A DNA stretch of 64,000 nt. It comes from Hemerocallis citrina (lineage: Eukaryota > Streptophyta > Magnoliopsida > Asparagales > Asphodelaceae). Where the stretch lies: positions 252,567,228-252,631,227 of the forward strand of contig CM030358.1 of the NCBI GenBank assembly GCA_017893485.1. The letters run 5' to 3'. The notes under the pieces are model-generated. The model saw nothing but the letters and a program-made list of their open reading frames with translations, had not been told where the DNA came from and did not search any database. Positions 1-9,858 of this stretch are shown in pieces (the first letter of the stretch is position 1; the number at the start of each line of letters is the position of its first letter). Both the position numbers and the translations under genes were made by a program.

Positions 1-432
1 TTCTGCCTGTATCTCTTGGTTTCGGTCATCTCCATCTCATACTTCTTTAGTTTCCCTTGGAAAGTGTAGTAGTCAAACCACTTTTCTTCAAGTGTCTCCC
101 TCATTGTGGCAGCTTTTACGTCTCATTCCGGAGTGAAACAGCTTATGTGTTTTCCGACCTTTCGGTCATCATCTAACACTTTACCTAAGCTCTCAAGCTC
201 GTGTGCGATAATGTCGAAACGGGCAAGCATTTGATCTACGTTCTCTCCTAGCAACATACGAAAAACATCAAACTTATAAACGAATAAATTAACTTTTGCT
301 TTTACCTCAGTGCGGTTCCCTCATGCCGTTTTAGCATGTTGTTCCAAATTTTGTATGTCGTCTTGCAATTTCGCCCACACCACAGCAATTCTTCATTGTT
401 TAAACCTGCATAAAGTGTTGTCATAGCTTTGG
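1..432 (-). pseudogene. Copia gag pseudogene, downstream part (UBN2-type)
   Basis: The reverse strand reads as a plant Ty1/copia Gag of the UBN2 type, which would form the capsid shell. Recognisable pieces are LYAGLNNEELLWC, then TYKIWNNMLKRHEGT, LLGENVDQMLARFD and a Lys/Glu-rich tail near the left edge. Gag is not intact: a stop follows the first block and the frame shifts before the LLGEN block. The same gag starts at 14019 and reads continuously into this piece once the solo LTR at 433-13767 is removed, so this is one gene split by a later insertion. The rest of the element lies left of the window. Copia gag is fairly secure; the lineage is not resolved. Confidence 0.75.
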
Positions 433-1467
433 TGTCACACACTGCTTCCCAAAAAGAATACGGAATACGGATACATGACTCAACCTAGCGAATGATTCGC
501 ATCATCTATAAGCTGTTCAGGAATCTTTACAACATCTCACAATATAATCAGAGTCAGAAGCAAAAGAGTCAACCACACATGCATAATTGAATTAACAAAC
601 CAACAGAATTTACTTGAAATAAAATATATCAATCTCAAATAAATCAGATCTGGATAAGACAAAATCCTGGGTCACATCGCCCAAAATACAAAGTAATCAT
701 CCAAGTACTCAAAATACATTATTCAAAGCAACAATAATAGCAATACTAATAAACAGAAATCCAGCACTAATATCTTATTTCACCAATGTCGTCGGGCAGC
801 TGACCATCCTGATCTGCAATTAATAATTGCAGGAGAAGGAAAGAGAAAACAAGTACCCGTGAATGCAAGTTACGGGCCACTTATAATGTAGGATACAAGT
901 ATATGCAAAAGGTAAACAAATAGCATGAAATAATACATCAACAGTAATAACTAGCATGAATCAATAAAACAAAGTCAACTATCATGGTATACTAACAGTA
1001 CAAATGAATGTGTCCAGTATAATGTCATATGGCAACTAATAGTGTCCAGTAACAGTAAGCTCAGTATATCAGTGTAACAGTATAACTGTATCAGTCTAAT
1101 AATCAGTCTAACAGTATTAGTCTTATGTTCTTACAGTCTTGTGTGTATTACTACCTAGGTAGCACTTCATGCGCCCCAAAATATAACACATGGTTGCTAC
1201 AACGAACAGTTTCGCTTTTAGATTTCATAGTGGACCATAATGGGGCAGTGCACTCAGGTATCAGTAACAGTAACAGTAACAGCATGGAACACTAGTTCCC
1301 TTCCAAATACACGTTTCCATATTTTTCACTACTAGATATTCCCTTAAGAAACTCCGGCTTGATCACTTTTATTATGGTTACCAACAGACATGATAGTGCT
1401 TGAAATAGTGTCAAACTAACATGGTATAATCATTATTAGGTTCAGGGAAACAAATAAACATGTATAG

Positions 1468-3149
1468 TGTTGTGTTCTCTAGCTACCTAAATAAATAGAT
1501 AAAACTAGACACAAATTATAAAACCTCGCAAGTGCACGAATCGAATCGTAGTAATAGCAAGGGTCGATCCCACAGAGATTGTAGATTTCAACTTACTAAT
1601 CAATAAAAACTAATAATAAAAATGAAGAAGAGTTATTGTAATATTCTAAAAGAACTAAAAGATTAAAACTAAGATGAGAGGTGTTGAATCACAAATATCT
1701 CTTGAATAGTTGGGTTGTTGATCTCCACCAATAGCTAGTAATGCTAAATTACCTTCTGAATTTACTTCTAATTACTCATGTTGTTCACTTCAAGGGCATG
1801 GTATCTACTCCTTAAAGTATTGTTTCCCTAAACCAAGAATTAGGCATGGTATCTACTCTAATTCGTTTCTTTCTGTAAGTATCTAGCATGATATCTACTA
1901 AGTTATACTTAACGAAAGCATAAGAACAGTGGAAACGAACAAACACTCAAAGTTCTAGAAATTGGTATTAGATCTAGATCCTCTAAGTTGATTGAACCAA
2001 GAACCCCTAAAGATTCCTTTGTTACAAATTATGAGCACGAGATTCGGTCGTCTCAATATGCTCATATAACAGATTCAGATAAATGACATCCAAACTTGAG
2101 CTTCCCAAGTTCTGTACGTCAGTCGACTGGCTCTCACCTCAGTCGACTGCTCTCAGTCTTGAAAACTAGTTTGACTATCATAAACCTATACCAATTCAAT
2201 TAGATTCAATCAATAAGTAACATAGAAGAGTTCAGAAGAAGATAGCATTACATAACTACGGTTTCGATCTACCCAACTATGAAATTAGTTCCACATAATA
2301 ATAACTTTATTGCTTAACAAGTTTGAATACATGATCAACATAAAAGAATAAAGAGAGAAGAAGAAATAAACTAATGGATTCCGGCAATATGGTCGACTGG
2401 CTGTCACACAGTCGACTGCCTTCTGGTTGCTGGATCTTCTCTCTCCTTCTTCGATGTTGATGGAGTGAAACACGGTGTTTGTTCAGGAACTTGGTGATTG
2501 AGTCGCTTCCCAGAGATATATCTGATGATCCCGGATGAAATCGTCACCCCTGTTCAAGAGATGGTATCCTGATATTTATAGAGTACGGCTGAGAATTAGG
2601 GTTTCCACTTTTTCAGGAAGATCCTTCTCTATTTGATTTGATGATTAATATCTTTCTCTTTTCTCCTTTCCTTCCTTATCTGTTCACCACGTCCACTTGG
2701 AAATACCCTGTCTTTAGATTTGATTCGCTGCATAAAATCTTGATTCAAATAGATTTGAAATTAGATGCAGGTGTATCTTTGAAGATTTAATTTGTTTACT
2801 CCGCCGCAGACCAGTCGACTTATCTCTGGACCAGTCGACTGAGTCGCGACTTCTGTAGATTTCATCTTTGATCAGGCCAGTCGACTGCTCTTGGGAATAA
2901 GTCGGCTGTGACGAGAGTTGTGGAAAATCAGCTTCTCCTGTCCAGTCGCCTGGTTGAGGAACCAGTCGACTTATCCTCTGCAGTTCTCTGTGTATTGTCC
3001 TTGAAGTCCTGAATCTGCTTCGTTTTGCTGTTATAAGCTGTTTCCTATGGAAAAGAGAGAATAAGAGTTAAATACCATATATAGAGCTTTTAAATGTCTA
3101 ATTATATTAAGATTATTGCTCTAAAAAGTGAATAATAATGTGTTCATCA
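1468..3149 (-). repeat. Athila element 3' LTR
   Basis: Left LTR, 1682 bp, TG...CA termini, nearly identical to 9859-11540. A TATA box on the minus strand (TATAAATAT) lies at 2572-2580. Five pairs of GTCGAC-type palindromes sit at 2122/2142, 2392/2411, 2814/2834, 2880/2901 and 2945/2965. The 62-codon minus-strand ORF inside it recurs in the other LTR only because the LTRs are duplicates. Confidence 0.93.
2572..2580 (-). promoter_or_regulatory. TATA box of Athila LTR
   Basis: TATAAATAT on the minus strand, with an identical copy at 10963-10971 in the other LTR. The copy in the right LTR would drive the element transcript toward gag. Inferred from sequence alone. Confidence 0.5.
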
Positions 3150-3190
3150 AATACCCCCACACTTAGCTTTTGCTTGTCCTCAAGCAAAGA
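3150..3190 (-). promoter_or_regulatory. Polypurine tract plus stem-loop next to 3' LTR
   Basis: Directly beside the 3' LTR the minus strand reads AAGTGTGGGGGTATT, the expected plus-strand priming polypurine tract. Just upstream in the element, TTTTGCTTG (3168-3176) and CAAGCAAAG (3181-3189) form a hairpin stem around the loop TCCT (AGGA in the element RNA). A related stem-loop and polypurine unit recurs at 3951-3993 and twice in the second Athila-like element. Confidence 0.75.
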
Positions 3191-3454
3191 GTGAATTTAT
3201 GAACAAGGGAGTAATAATCAGAATAAACTCAATCATCAAGATTTCTTATTATGTGGACATCAAAATGAAAAATATAAAACTACAAACAATTTCAGATAAA
3301 GTAAAATTAACCATACCCATTTTCTCCAGTGCAATTGTTCAGTCATTATCCCCAAACTTAATCATATTTGTCATGCGATTAATGTAGTTATAGTATGCAT
3401 CTACTCAGTCTGTGATTATCCATTTTCTCTACTACAAATCCAGTAGCAAACTAG

Positions 3455-3457
<3 letters not shown>

Positions 3458-3503
<46 letters not shown>
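3458..3503. repeat. Poly(T) run, 46 bases
   Basis: Uninterrupted T on the plus strand (poly-A in the element RNA) inside the 3' non-coding block. The second element has only a short T-rich stretch at the same place (about 17176), so the run grew in this copy or was a sequencing or assembly slip. Confidence 0.9.
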
Positions 3504-3950
3504 CATATAGTCTCTTCTTTAAAGTTGTCACTTGTCTTTTGACGCGAATGCGAAACATTTGTGATGTATCCACCCGGTTACTCAACAAGTCACAAACATT
3601 AAAGTGCTTTGCATACTCATATTTCAAGTTGCCGTTTGACGTAAAGGTAAACATTGGTGATGAATACCCCTAGTTACTAAGCGCTCAAAACATTGGAGTA
3701 GACTGACTTTATTCAAATATATACATATATTGTATCACTCTATTTACTTAAACTCGATTTAGGACTAGATCTAAAGGGAATAATTATCAGAAAAAGCATC
3801 ACATTTGTTTATTATGTATAATCGCATGACACACAATTTTGTAGGGAATTATGAAACTCAACAATCCTAAAGTAAATAAGTATCCTTACTCTTACTTTAT
3901 AAGAAATTGTTTAATCCTGAAAATTCAAAAGATTCCAAATATAACTAACT

Positions 3951-3993
3951 AATACCCCCACACTTAGATGGAACATTGTCCTCAATGTTCGCA
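3951..3993 (-). promoter_or_regulatory. Second polypurine-like tract plus stem-loop
   Basis: AATACCCCCACACTTAG, nearly the same as at the 3' LTR, is followed by a hairpin GAACATTG-TCCT-CAATGTTC with the same 4-base loop but a different stem. It could be a secondary plus-strand priming site. The matching place in the second element is 17739-17776. Confidence 0.6.
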
Positions 3994-4111
3994 CAAAACA
4001 TAAGATATAGGCATGTGTTACCATCTAGTAAGGAGAGACTGAAAAATAAAAATAAAAATGAATAATAATGAATAAAATAAAGGGAAAGTGTAAATACTCC
4101 CCTGAAAAGTT

Positions 4112-4156
4112 GGGTTGCCTCCCAATAAGCGCTGTGTTTTCTGTCTTCAGCTAGAC
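4112..4156 (-). other. Conserved motif at end of pol (GGGAGGCAACCC type)
   Basis: On the minus strand a CTGAAGAC..AGCGCTTATTGGGAGGCAACCC-type block follows the pol stop. The same block is at 18125-18169 in the pol-less element. Such a block is familiar after pol in plant Athila/Tat elements; its function is unknown. Confidence 0.65.
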
Positions 4157-4165
4157 ATGATGAGT

Positions 4166-7100
4166 TCATGCAATGTGTTGAATGGGTTGAAGATTCACAT
4201 CTTCCTCGTGTTGCTCTAGACTCATCTCAATGTATGGCTTCGCCCTGTGTCCGTTCACCTTGAATGTTTGATTTCGTTCTTCGCTGTGAACTTCCAATGC
4301 ACCATGTGGAAAGACTTTTGTGACAATATATGGTCCATACCATCTTGACTTGAGCTTGCCTGGAAAGAGTCTTAATCGTGAGTTGTAGATCAATACCTTT
4401 TGTCCTTCATAAAACTCCTTCCTTGCTAATTGTTTATCATGGTATAACTTAGTCCTTTCCTTGTATAGCTTGGCATTTTCATATGCATCGTGCCTCAATT
4501 CTTCAAGCTCATTTAGTTGCAATCTCCTTTTGTCACCTGCCTGTTTCATATCAAAATTGAACTTTTTAATGGCCCAATACGCCTTGTGTTCCAACTCTAC
4601 CGGCAGATGACATGCTTTTCCAAAGACCAAACGGTATGGTGACATGCCAATGGGTGTCTTGAAAGCGGTCCTGTAGGCCCATAAGGCATCGTTCAAGCGT
4701 AGCGACCAATCCTTCCTCCTTGTGTTGACTGTCTTTTCCAAGATGCTCTTGATCTCTCTGTTGCTAATCTCCACCAGCCCACTGGTTTGAGGATGGTATG
4801 GAGTTCCCACTCTATGTGTAATCCCATATTTCTTCATCAAAGAAGCAAATGGGTAGTTATTGAAGTGGCTCCCTCCATCACTTATTATTGCTCGTGGTGT
4901 ACCAAACCTAGTGAAAATGTTCTCCTGCAAAAACTTGACAACAACTTTGTGATCATTAGTTCGTGAGGGGACAGCCTCGACCCATTTAGACACATAATCC
5001 ACACCAACAAGTATATATAAATAACCAAATGAGTTAGGAAATGGACCCATGAAGTCAATTCCCCAAACATCGAAAAGCTCGATTACTTGTATGTTGTGTA
5101 GTGGCATTTGGTTTCTAGAAGAGATGTTGCCTGTCCTTTGGCATTTGTCGCAAGTCCTGCAAAAAGAAAAAGCATCTTTGAATACTTTAGGCCAATAAAA
5201 ACCAGATTGCAATACCTTAAGTGCTGTTCTCTTTGGCCCAAAATGTCCTCCACATGCATATTGGTGGCAATGTTGTAGAATACTCCTTTGTTCCTTGTCT
5301 GCCACACATCTTCTTATAATTTGATCAGAGCAAAATTTGAATAAATAAGGATCATCCCAATAATAGTGTTTGCTCAGATCCACCAATCTTTTCCTTTCCT
5401 GATGTGTCATACCTGGACGAAAAACATGAGCAGTTAGAAAATTGACAATATCAGCAAACCAGGGGAACTGTTCAGAGAGTCCAGTCGACTGGTGGAAGGA
5501 CCAGTCGACTGCCCCGAGAGTTTGAATATTTATTGCAAATAATTGTTCATCTGGGAAATTTTCGTTCAGCGGGGGCACAATTCTCTCCTCCTCCTGCAAT
5601 AATCTGGACATGTGATCTGCCACAACATTGTCACTTCCTTTCTTGTCTCTAATCTCAAGATCGAATTCTTGAAGCAACAGCACCCATCTGATTAACCTAG
5701 GCTTAGCATCCTTTTTAGCAAACAAATATCTCAAGGCAGCATGGTCAGTAAAAACAATAACTTTAGAACCAATTAAATATGATCTAAAATTCTCTACAGC
5801 AAAAATAACAGCTAACATTTCTTTTTCGGTGGTAGAATAATTTAGCTGTGCATCGTTTAGAGTTCGAGAAGCATAGTAAATAACATGGGGTTTCTTATTG
5901 ATTCTTTGACCTAAAACAGCCCCTAAGGCATAATCACTTGCATCACACATGAGCTCAAAAGGATGGCTCCAATCTGGTGCCATGACAATAGGTGCAGAAA
6001 TGAGAAGAGTTTTCAATGTATTAAAAGCATTTGTACATTCTTCTGTCCATACAAACTCAACATCTTTAGCCAACAAGTCACAAAGAGGTTTGGAGATTTT
6101 TGAGAAATCTTTTATGAATCTTCTATAGAACCCTGCATGTCCTAGAAAACTCTTAACACCCTTAACTGTAGTGGGAGGGGGTAGCTTTGATATGATGTCA
6201 ATTTTTGCCTTGTCTACCTCTATTCCCCTTTTGGACACCACATGTCCCAACACAATACCTTGTTGTACCATGAAATGGCACTTTTCCCAATTCAGCACTA
6301 AATTGCATTCTTCACATCTTTTAAGCACAAGCTGCAAATGGTTAAGGCATTCATCAAAACAAGATCCAAAAACACTAAAGTCATCCATAAATACCTCGAT
6401 GAACCTTTCCACCATGTCTGAAAATATACTCATCATGCATCTTTGAAATGTAGCTGGAGCATTGCACAATCCAAACGGCATCCTCCTGTAAGCAAAAGTA
6501 CCAAATGGGCATGTATAAGTGGTCTTTTCTTGATCTTCTGGAGCAATAGCAATTTGATTATAGCCACTATAACCATCTAAAAAACAATAATGACTATATC
6601 CTGCTAATCTTTCTAACATTTGATCAATAAAAGGAAGAGGGAAGTGATCTTTCCTGGTTTCATTATTCAACTTCCTATAGTCAATGCATACCCTCCATCC
6701 TGTGGTTACTCTTGTTGGGATAAGTTCATTCTCTTCATTTGTTATCACTGTAACTCCACTTTTCTTAGGGACTACATGTATAGGACTTACCCATTTGCTA
6801 TCTGAGATAGGATAGATGATGCCAACATCTAGTAGCTTCAAAATTTCTGCTCTTACCACTTCCTTCATGTTGGGGTTCAGCCTTCTCTGTGCCTCCCTGC
6901 TAGGTTTTGCATCGTTTTCAAGCAATATTCTATGCATGCACTTGGATGGACTTATTCCTTTGATGTCTGCAATGGTCCATCCTATTGCATTTTTGTGTTC
7001 TCGCAATACCTTCAGCAACTTATATTCTTCCTGTGCACTCAAGTTCGCAGCAATTATTACTGGTAACGTCTGGTTCTCGCCTAAAAATGCATGTTTCAAA

Positions 7101-7378
7101 TGATCGGCCAGCTGCTTGAGTTCTATGTCTGGACGCTTCTGTACAGTCGACTGGTCCATGTCGGCAGTCGACTTGTTCTGGGTGTCTGGGTTTGGTCGAC
7201 TGGTTAGAACACCAGTCGACTTACTCTGCTCGTCAGTTGCCTGATCTGTAGAAGAACAATTTTTATCAGACACCAATTTTTCAAATAAAGGTGCAGGCTT
7301 ACCTGAATATGACTGTGGAGTTTCAAGGTGATGTACTGTCTCTGCAATCTCCCAGTCATCGTATTCCTGTTCAACATG
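4166..7378 (-). CDS. pol: Athila Pol: reverse transcriptase, RNase H, integrase
   Basis: The frame is open from about 7378, just inside a TGA, to the stop at 4166. It has no obvious ATG at its left edge, so it was probably made as part of a longer polyprotein. Counting from 7276 (1036 residues): an N-terminal linker with two pairs of GTCGAC-derived residues (about 19-45), reverse transcriptase with the FMDDFSVFG active site near 300, RNase H with [11 protein letters not shown] near 443 and ADHMSRL at its end, an integrase zinc finger (H..H..CRTCDKC) near 670, and the integrase core with D in IDFMGP, D in ISDGG and E in GLVEISN (about 742, 798, 832). A GPY-type module ([10 protein letters not shown]) follows. 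No internal stop is present. The protein copies element RNA and integrates the cDNA. Confidence 0.93.
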   Translation of the reverse strand, partial: HVEQEYDDWEIAETVHHLETPQSYSGKPAPLFEKLVSDKNCSSTDQATDEQSKSTGVLTSRPNPDTQNKSTADMDQSTVQKRPDIELKQLADHLKHAFLGENQTLPVIIAANLSAQEEYKLLKVLREHKNAIGWTIADIKGISPSKCMHRILLENDAKPSREAQRRLNPNMKEVVRAEILKLLDVGIIYPISDSKWVSPIHVVPKKSGVTVITNEENELIPTRVTTGWRVCIDYRKLNNETRKDHFPLPFIDQMLERLAGYSHYCFLDGYSGYNQIAIAPEDQEKTTYTCPFGTFAYRRMPFGLCNAPATFQRCMMSIFSDMVERFIEVFMDDFSVFGSCFDECLNHLQLVLKRCEECNLVLNWEKCHFMVQQGIVLGHVVSKRGIEVDKAKIDIISKLPPPTTVKGVKSFLGHAGFYRRFIKDFSKISKPLCDLLAKDVEFVWTEECTNAFNTLKTLLISAPIVMAPDWSHPFELMCDASDYALGAVLGQRINKKPHVIYYASRTLNDAQLNYSTTEKEMLAVIFAVENFRSYLIGSKVIVFTDHAALRYLFAKKDAKPRLIRWVLLLQEFDLEIRDKKGSDNVVADHMSRLLQEEERIVPPLNENFPDEQLFAINIQTLGAVDWSFHQSTGLSEQFPWFADIVNFLTAHVFRPGMTHQERKRLVDLSKHYYWDDPYLFKFCSDQIIRRCVADKEQRSILQHCHQYACGGHFGPKRTALKVLQSGFYWPKVFKDAFSFCRTCDKCQRTGNISSRNQMPLHNIQVIELFDVWGIDFMGPFPNSFGYLYILVGVDYVSKWVEAVPSRTNDHKVVVKFLQENIFTRFGTPRAIISDGGSHFNNYPFASLMKKYGITHRVGTPYHPQTSGLVEISNREIKSILEKTVNTRRKDWSLRLNDALWAYRTAFKTPIGMSPYRLVFGKACHLPVELEHKAYWAIKKFNFDMKQAGDKRRLQLNELEELRHDAYENAKLYKERTKLYHDKQLARKEFYEGQKVLIYNSRLRLFPGKLKSRWYGPYIVTKVFPHGALEVHSEERNQTFKVNGHRAKPYIEMSLEQHEEDVNLQPIQHIA

Positions 7379-7381
7379 AGA

Positions 7382-8002
7382 TCAAGTTAGAGATTGAGTG
7401 ATTGTGGCTTGTAGTGGTTCAACGCTATGTACCTGAAATGTTTGATCAACGATCTCCTGCACTATATCAATATTATAGCATTCATGATCATCTTGTGGTA
7501 ATTTTAGTGTATCAAACATTTTAAATTCCACTTTTTCTCCGTTTATCTTCATACTTATAATGCCCTTTTTAACACAAATTTTTATATCAGCTGTACTCAT
7601 AAAGGGCCTACCTAATATGATCGGTAGAGATGATGACATTGAAGATTCCTCCATATCTAACACAACAAAATCAGCAGGCAAAATAAAATCATTTACCTGA
7701 ACTAGGACATCTTCTAAAATACCTCTAGGTCTTTTGATGCTGCGATCAGCCAATTGCAAAGTGATGGATGTTGGCTTGAGTTCCCCCAATCCAAGCTTTT
7801 CGTAAACAGAATAAGGAAGAAGGTTGATGCTTGCCCCCAAGTCTAACAGTGCCTTTTCAAAGAAGTGCTCACCAACCTTGCAAGGAATAGTAAAACTACC
7901 TGGATCTTTCAGTTTAGGTGGTAATTTTCTTAATAACACAGCACTCACTTCTTCTGTCAAGGCCACATCCTCCTTAACTGAAATGTTCTTTTGTGAGTAC
8001 AA
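7382..8002 (-). CDS. Athila aspartic protease region
   Basis: A 206-residue frame carrying a retroviral-type aspartic protease. The active-site motif is ALLDLGASINLLPYS (DLGA rather than DTGA, usual in Athila), followed by the flap region and ILGRPFMST near the C-terminus. It would cut Gag and Pol into mature proteins. The frame overlaps the 3' end of gag and ends beside the start of the open pol frame, each in a different register. In related elements these parts read through, so small indels near 7990 and 7385 probably separate them here. The start codon reported by simple ORF calling is within the protein, not a true start. Confidence 0.85.
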   Translation of the reverse strand: MYSQKNISVKEDVALTEEVSAVLLRKLPPKLKDPGSFTIPCKVGEHFFEKALLDLGASINLLPYSVYEKLGLGELKPTSITLQLADRSIKRPRGILEDVLVQVNDFILPADFVVLDMEESSMSSSLPIILGRPFMSTADIKICVKKGIISMKINGEKVEFKMFDTLKLPQDDHECYNIDIVQEIVDQTFQVHSVEPLQATITQSLT

Positions 8003-9738
8003 CAGTCTTTCAAAAATTTGGCATAAGAAGGAATTTGTTTAATCGCATCAAGTAGGGGAATATTAATTTCTACCTTTTTGAGAGTTTCAAAGATGTCATA
8101 TAAATGTTGTTCTTTCTTTTTATTGACTAACCTTTGAGGGAATGGTGGTGGGACTGTCCCTACTTTTTCACTTACCTTGTTGGAATCCACAGCCTTTGGT
8201 AGTTGTGTTTCTGATTTGTCTGTGCAGTCGACTGGTTTGTAAAAACAGTCGACTGGTTTACTGACTGGCTTGTCTGTGTGTGTTCCAACCTTGTTATCAA
8301 TTACCTTACCATTTCTTAAAGTAGTCACTGCTTGGAGTTGTTCTTGACCTCCTGGGTTTGGTATGGTTTGTGAAGGGAGTTCACCTGCCTTTCTTTCGCT
8401 TAGCTCTTTTGCAATCTGACCAATTTGGGTTTCCAACTTCTGAATTGCTTGCCCTTGTTGGTTGCTTGTTTGATGTTGTTGTTGGAGCAATTGAAGAACG
8501 GTGGACTCAAAATCCAACTTCTTCTGTTCTGGGGCTGGTCTTTCAAATCCACTTCCCATCTGAGGGTTCCTTGCATGTCCTTGTATGAATTGATTCCCTT
8601 GATTATTTTGATTATTGCTCCATGAGAAGTTTGGATGATTTCTCCATCCTGGGTTATATGTGTTCGAGTATGGATTGTTCTTTGGTGGAAACACTCCTCG
8701 ACCCACATAATTCGCATGCTCCTGATCTGTGAAAGTAGACATGGGACATGTATCAGTTGTGTGATCTGAATGAGAACAAATTGCACACATCTCATTTGTT
8801 TGATTTTTAACTCCACCCATTGTCGACATTGCATTAACAAGCATATCAATTTTCTTATTCATGTTTGCCATTTCTAATTGAATGTTATTACTATTAGAGA
8901 TTTCGTAAACTCCCTGTTTTTTCGTAGGTCCCCTTCTTGTTGAGAATTGTTGGGAGTTCTCGCTGAGTTCTTCAAAAAGTTCAATGGCTTCTTCTCCACT
9001 TTTCCTCATCAAAATTCCATTGCACGCTGCATCAACAATTGCCTTGTTAGTGTCATTTAAACCTTCATAAAAAGCTTGTACCTGATCATCCTTAGGCAGA
9101 TTGTGAGTAGGACACTTGAGAAGCTTGCTTTTGAAGTCCTTCCATGCCTCGAAGAATAAATCTCCATCCTTTTGTTGGAAGAGTTGAATCTCCCTTTTCA
9201 GCTGTTTGGTCTTTTGGGCTGGAAAGAATTCTTTCAGAAATTTCGTTGCCAATTGCTCCCATGAATTAATTGATCCTGGTTCCAAAGAATTATACCACAA
9301 CTTAGCATTAAGTTTTAAAGAAAAAGGAAACAAGATTAACCTGATTTGTTCAGCGGTAAGCCCTTGGACGCTTTGTGTCCTGCAAAGATCGAAAAAGTCT
9401 TGCAGATGAAGATGAGGCTCTTCATCTGGTTTGCCACTAAAGTGGGGAACCATACTAAGTAAATGAGGAGATAGGTGCATGTTCCCTGTGGCATTAGGTT
9501 GAAAAGCAATGCAGGAAGGTTGCTCAATATTCTTAGGAGTGAATTTGTCCTGCATTGGCACTCGATTTTGTATTTCTTCAGCCATTCTTTCCTGTGAAAT
9601 CTGTCTCTGTGCAGTCGACTGGGTCCGTACAGCAGTCGACTGGTTGGCTGAAAACAGCTTACCTAGTCTGTGCAAAGTTCGTTCTGTTTCTGCGTCAATA
9701 GGTAGTAGCTCTGGACGAAGTGATCGTCTACCGTGCAT
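7957..9738 (-). CDS. gag: Athila Gag
   Basis: 593 residues starting at an ATG at 9738, about 100 bp inside the PBS. It contains a Retrotrans_gag domain (LFPFSLKLNAKLWYNSL.. through ELFEELSENSQQF, about residues 130-290) and a zinc knuckle CAICSHSDHTTDTC (CX2CX4HX4C, about 319-332) that would bind element RNA. A Gln-rich coiled-coil-like stretch follows (about 420-460). Two pairs of GTCGAC palindromes are encoded as QST/VD residues near residue 37 and near residue 500, both in apparently disordered linkers. The C-terminus loses register about 10 codons before its stop, where the protease frame takes over. Confidence 0.9.
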   Translation of the reverse strand: MHGRRSLRPELLPIDAETERTLHRLGKLFSANQSTAVRTQSTAQRQISQERMAEEIQNRVPMQDKFTPKNIEQPSCIAFQPNATGNMHLSPHLLSMVPHFSGKPDEEPHLHLQDFFDLCRTQSVQGLTAEQIRLILFPFSLKLNAKLWYNSLEPGSINSWEQLATKFLKEFFPAQKTKQLKREIQLFQQKDGDLFFEAWKDFKSKLLKCPTHNLPKDDQVQAFYEGLNDTNKAIVDAACNGILMRKSGEEAIELFEELSENSQQFSTRRGPTKKQGVYEISNSNNIQLEMANMNKKIDMLVNAMSTMGGVKNQTNEMCAICSHSDHTTDTCPMSTFTDQEHANYVGRGVFPPKNNPYSNTYNPGWRNHPNFSWSNNQNNQGNQFIQGHARNPQMGSGFERPAPEQKKLDFESTVLQLLQQQHQTSNQQGQAIQKLETQIGQIAKELSERKAGELPSQTIPNPGGQEQLQAVTTLRNGKVIDNKVGTHTDKPVSKPVDCFYKPVDCTDKSETQLPKAVDSNKVSEKVGTVPPPFPQRLVNKKKEQHLYDIFETLKKVEINIPLLDAIKQIPSYAKFLKDCCTHKRTFQLRRMWP

Positions 9739-9834
9739 TCACCGAAGTCCTGTAACCTAAAAGAAAAATTATTAATAAAAGAAAAGAAAAACTAATAAGA
9801 ATTCTACTGACTTGTAAGTTAAAATACTAAACAA

Positions 9835-9852
9835 TCCCCGGCAGCGGCGCCA
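9835..9852 (-). promoter_or_regulatory. PBS, tRNA-Asp
   Basis: The plus strand TCCCCGGCAGCGGCGCCA equals the 3' end of plant tRNA-Asp with one difference (G for A). Six bases separate it from the 5' LTR at 9859. This fixes the element orientation. Confidence 0.85.
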
Positions 9853-9858
9853 AAAACT

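Larger units (their letters stand above)
3191..4165 (-). other. Athila 3' non-coding block between pol and 3' LTR
   Basis: About 1 kb without a supportable gene. It aligns by eye through most of its length with 16900-18185 of the second Athila-like element, including short blocks that stay nearly identical although the coding regions are far more diverged. Inside it, a unit near 3538-3590 (TTTTGACGCGAATG..) is partly repeated near 3633-3690 (TTTGACGTAAAGG..). The short minus-strand ORF here ends in a poly-lysine tail read from the T run and is not believable. Confidence 0.7.
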
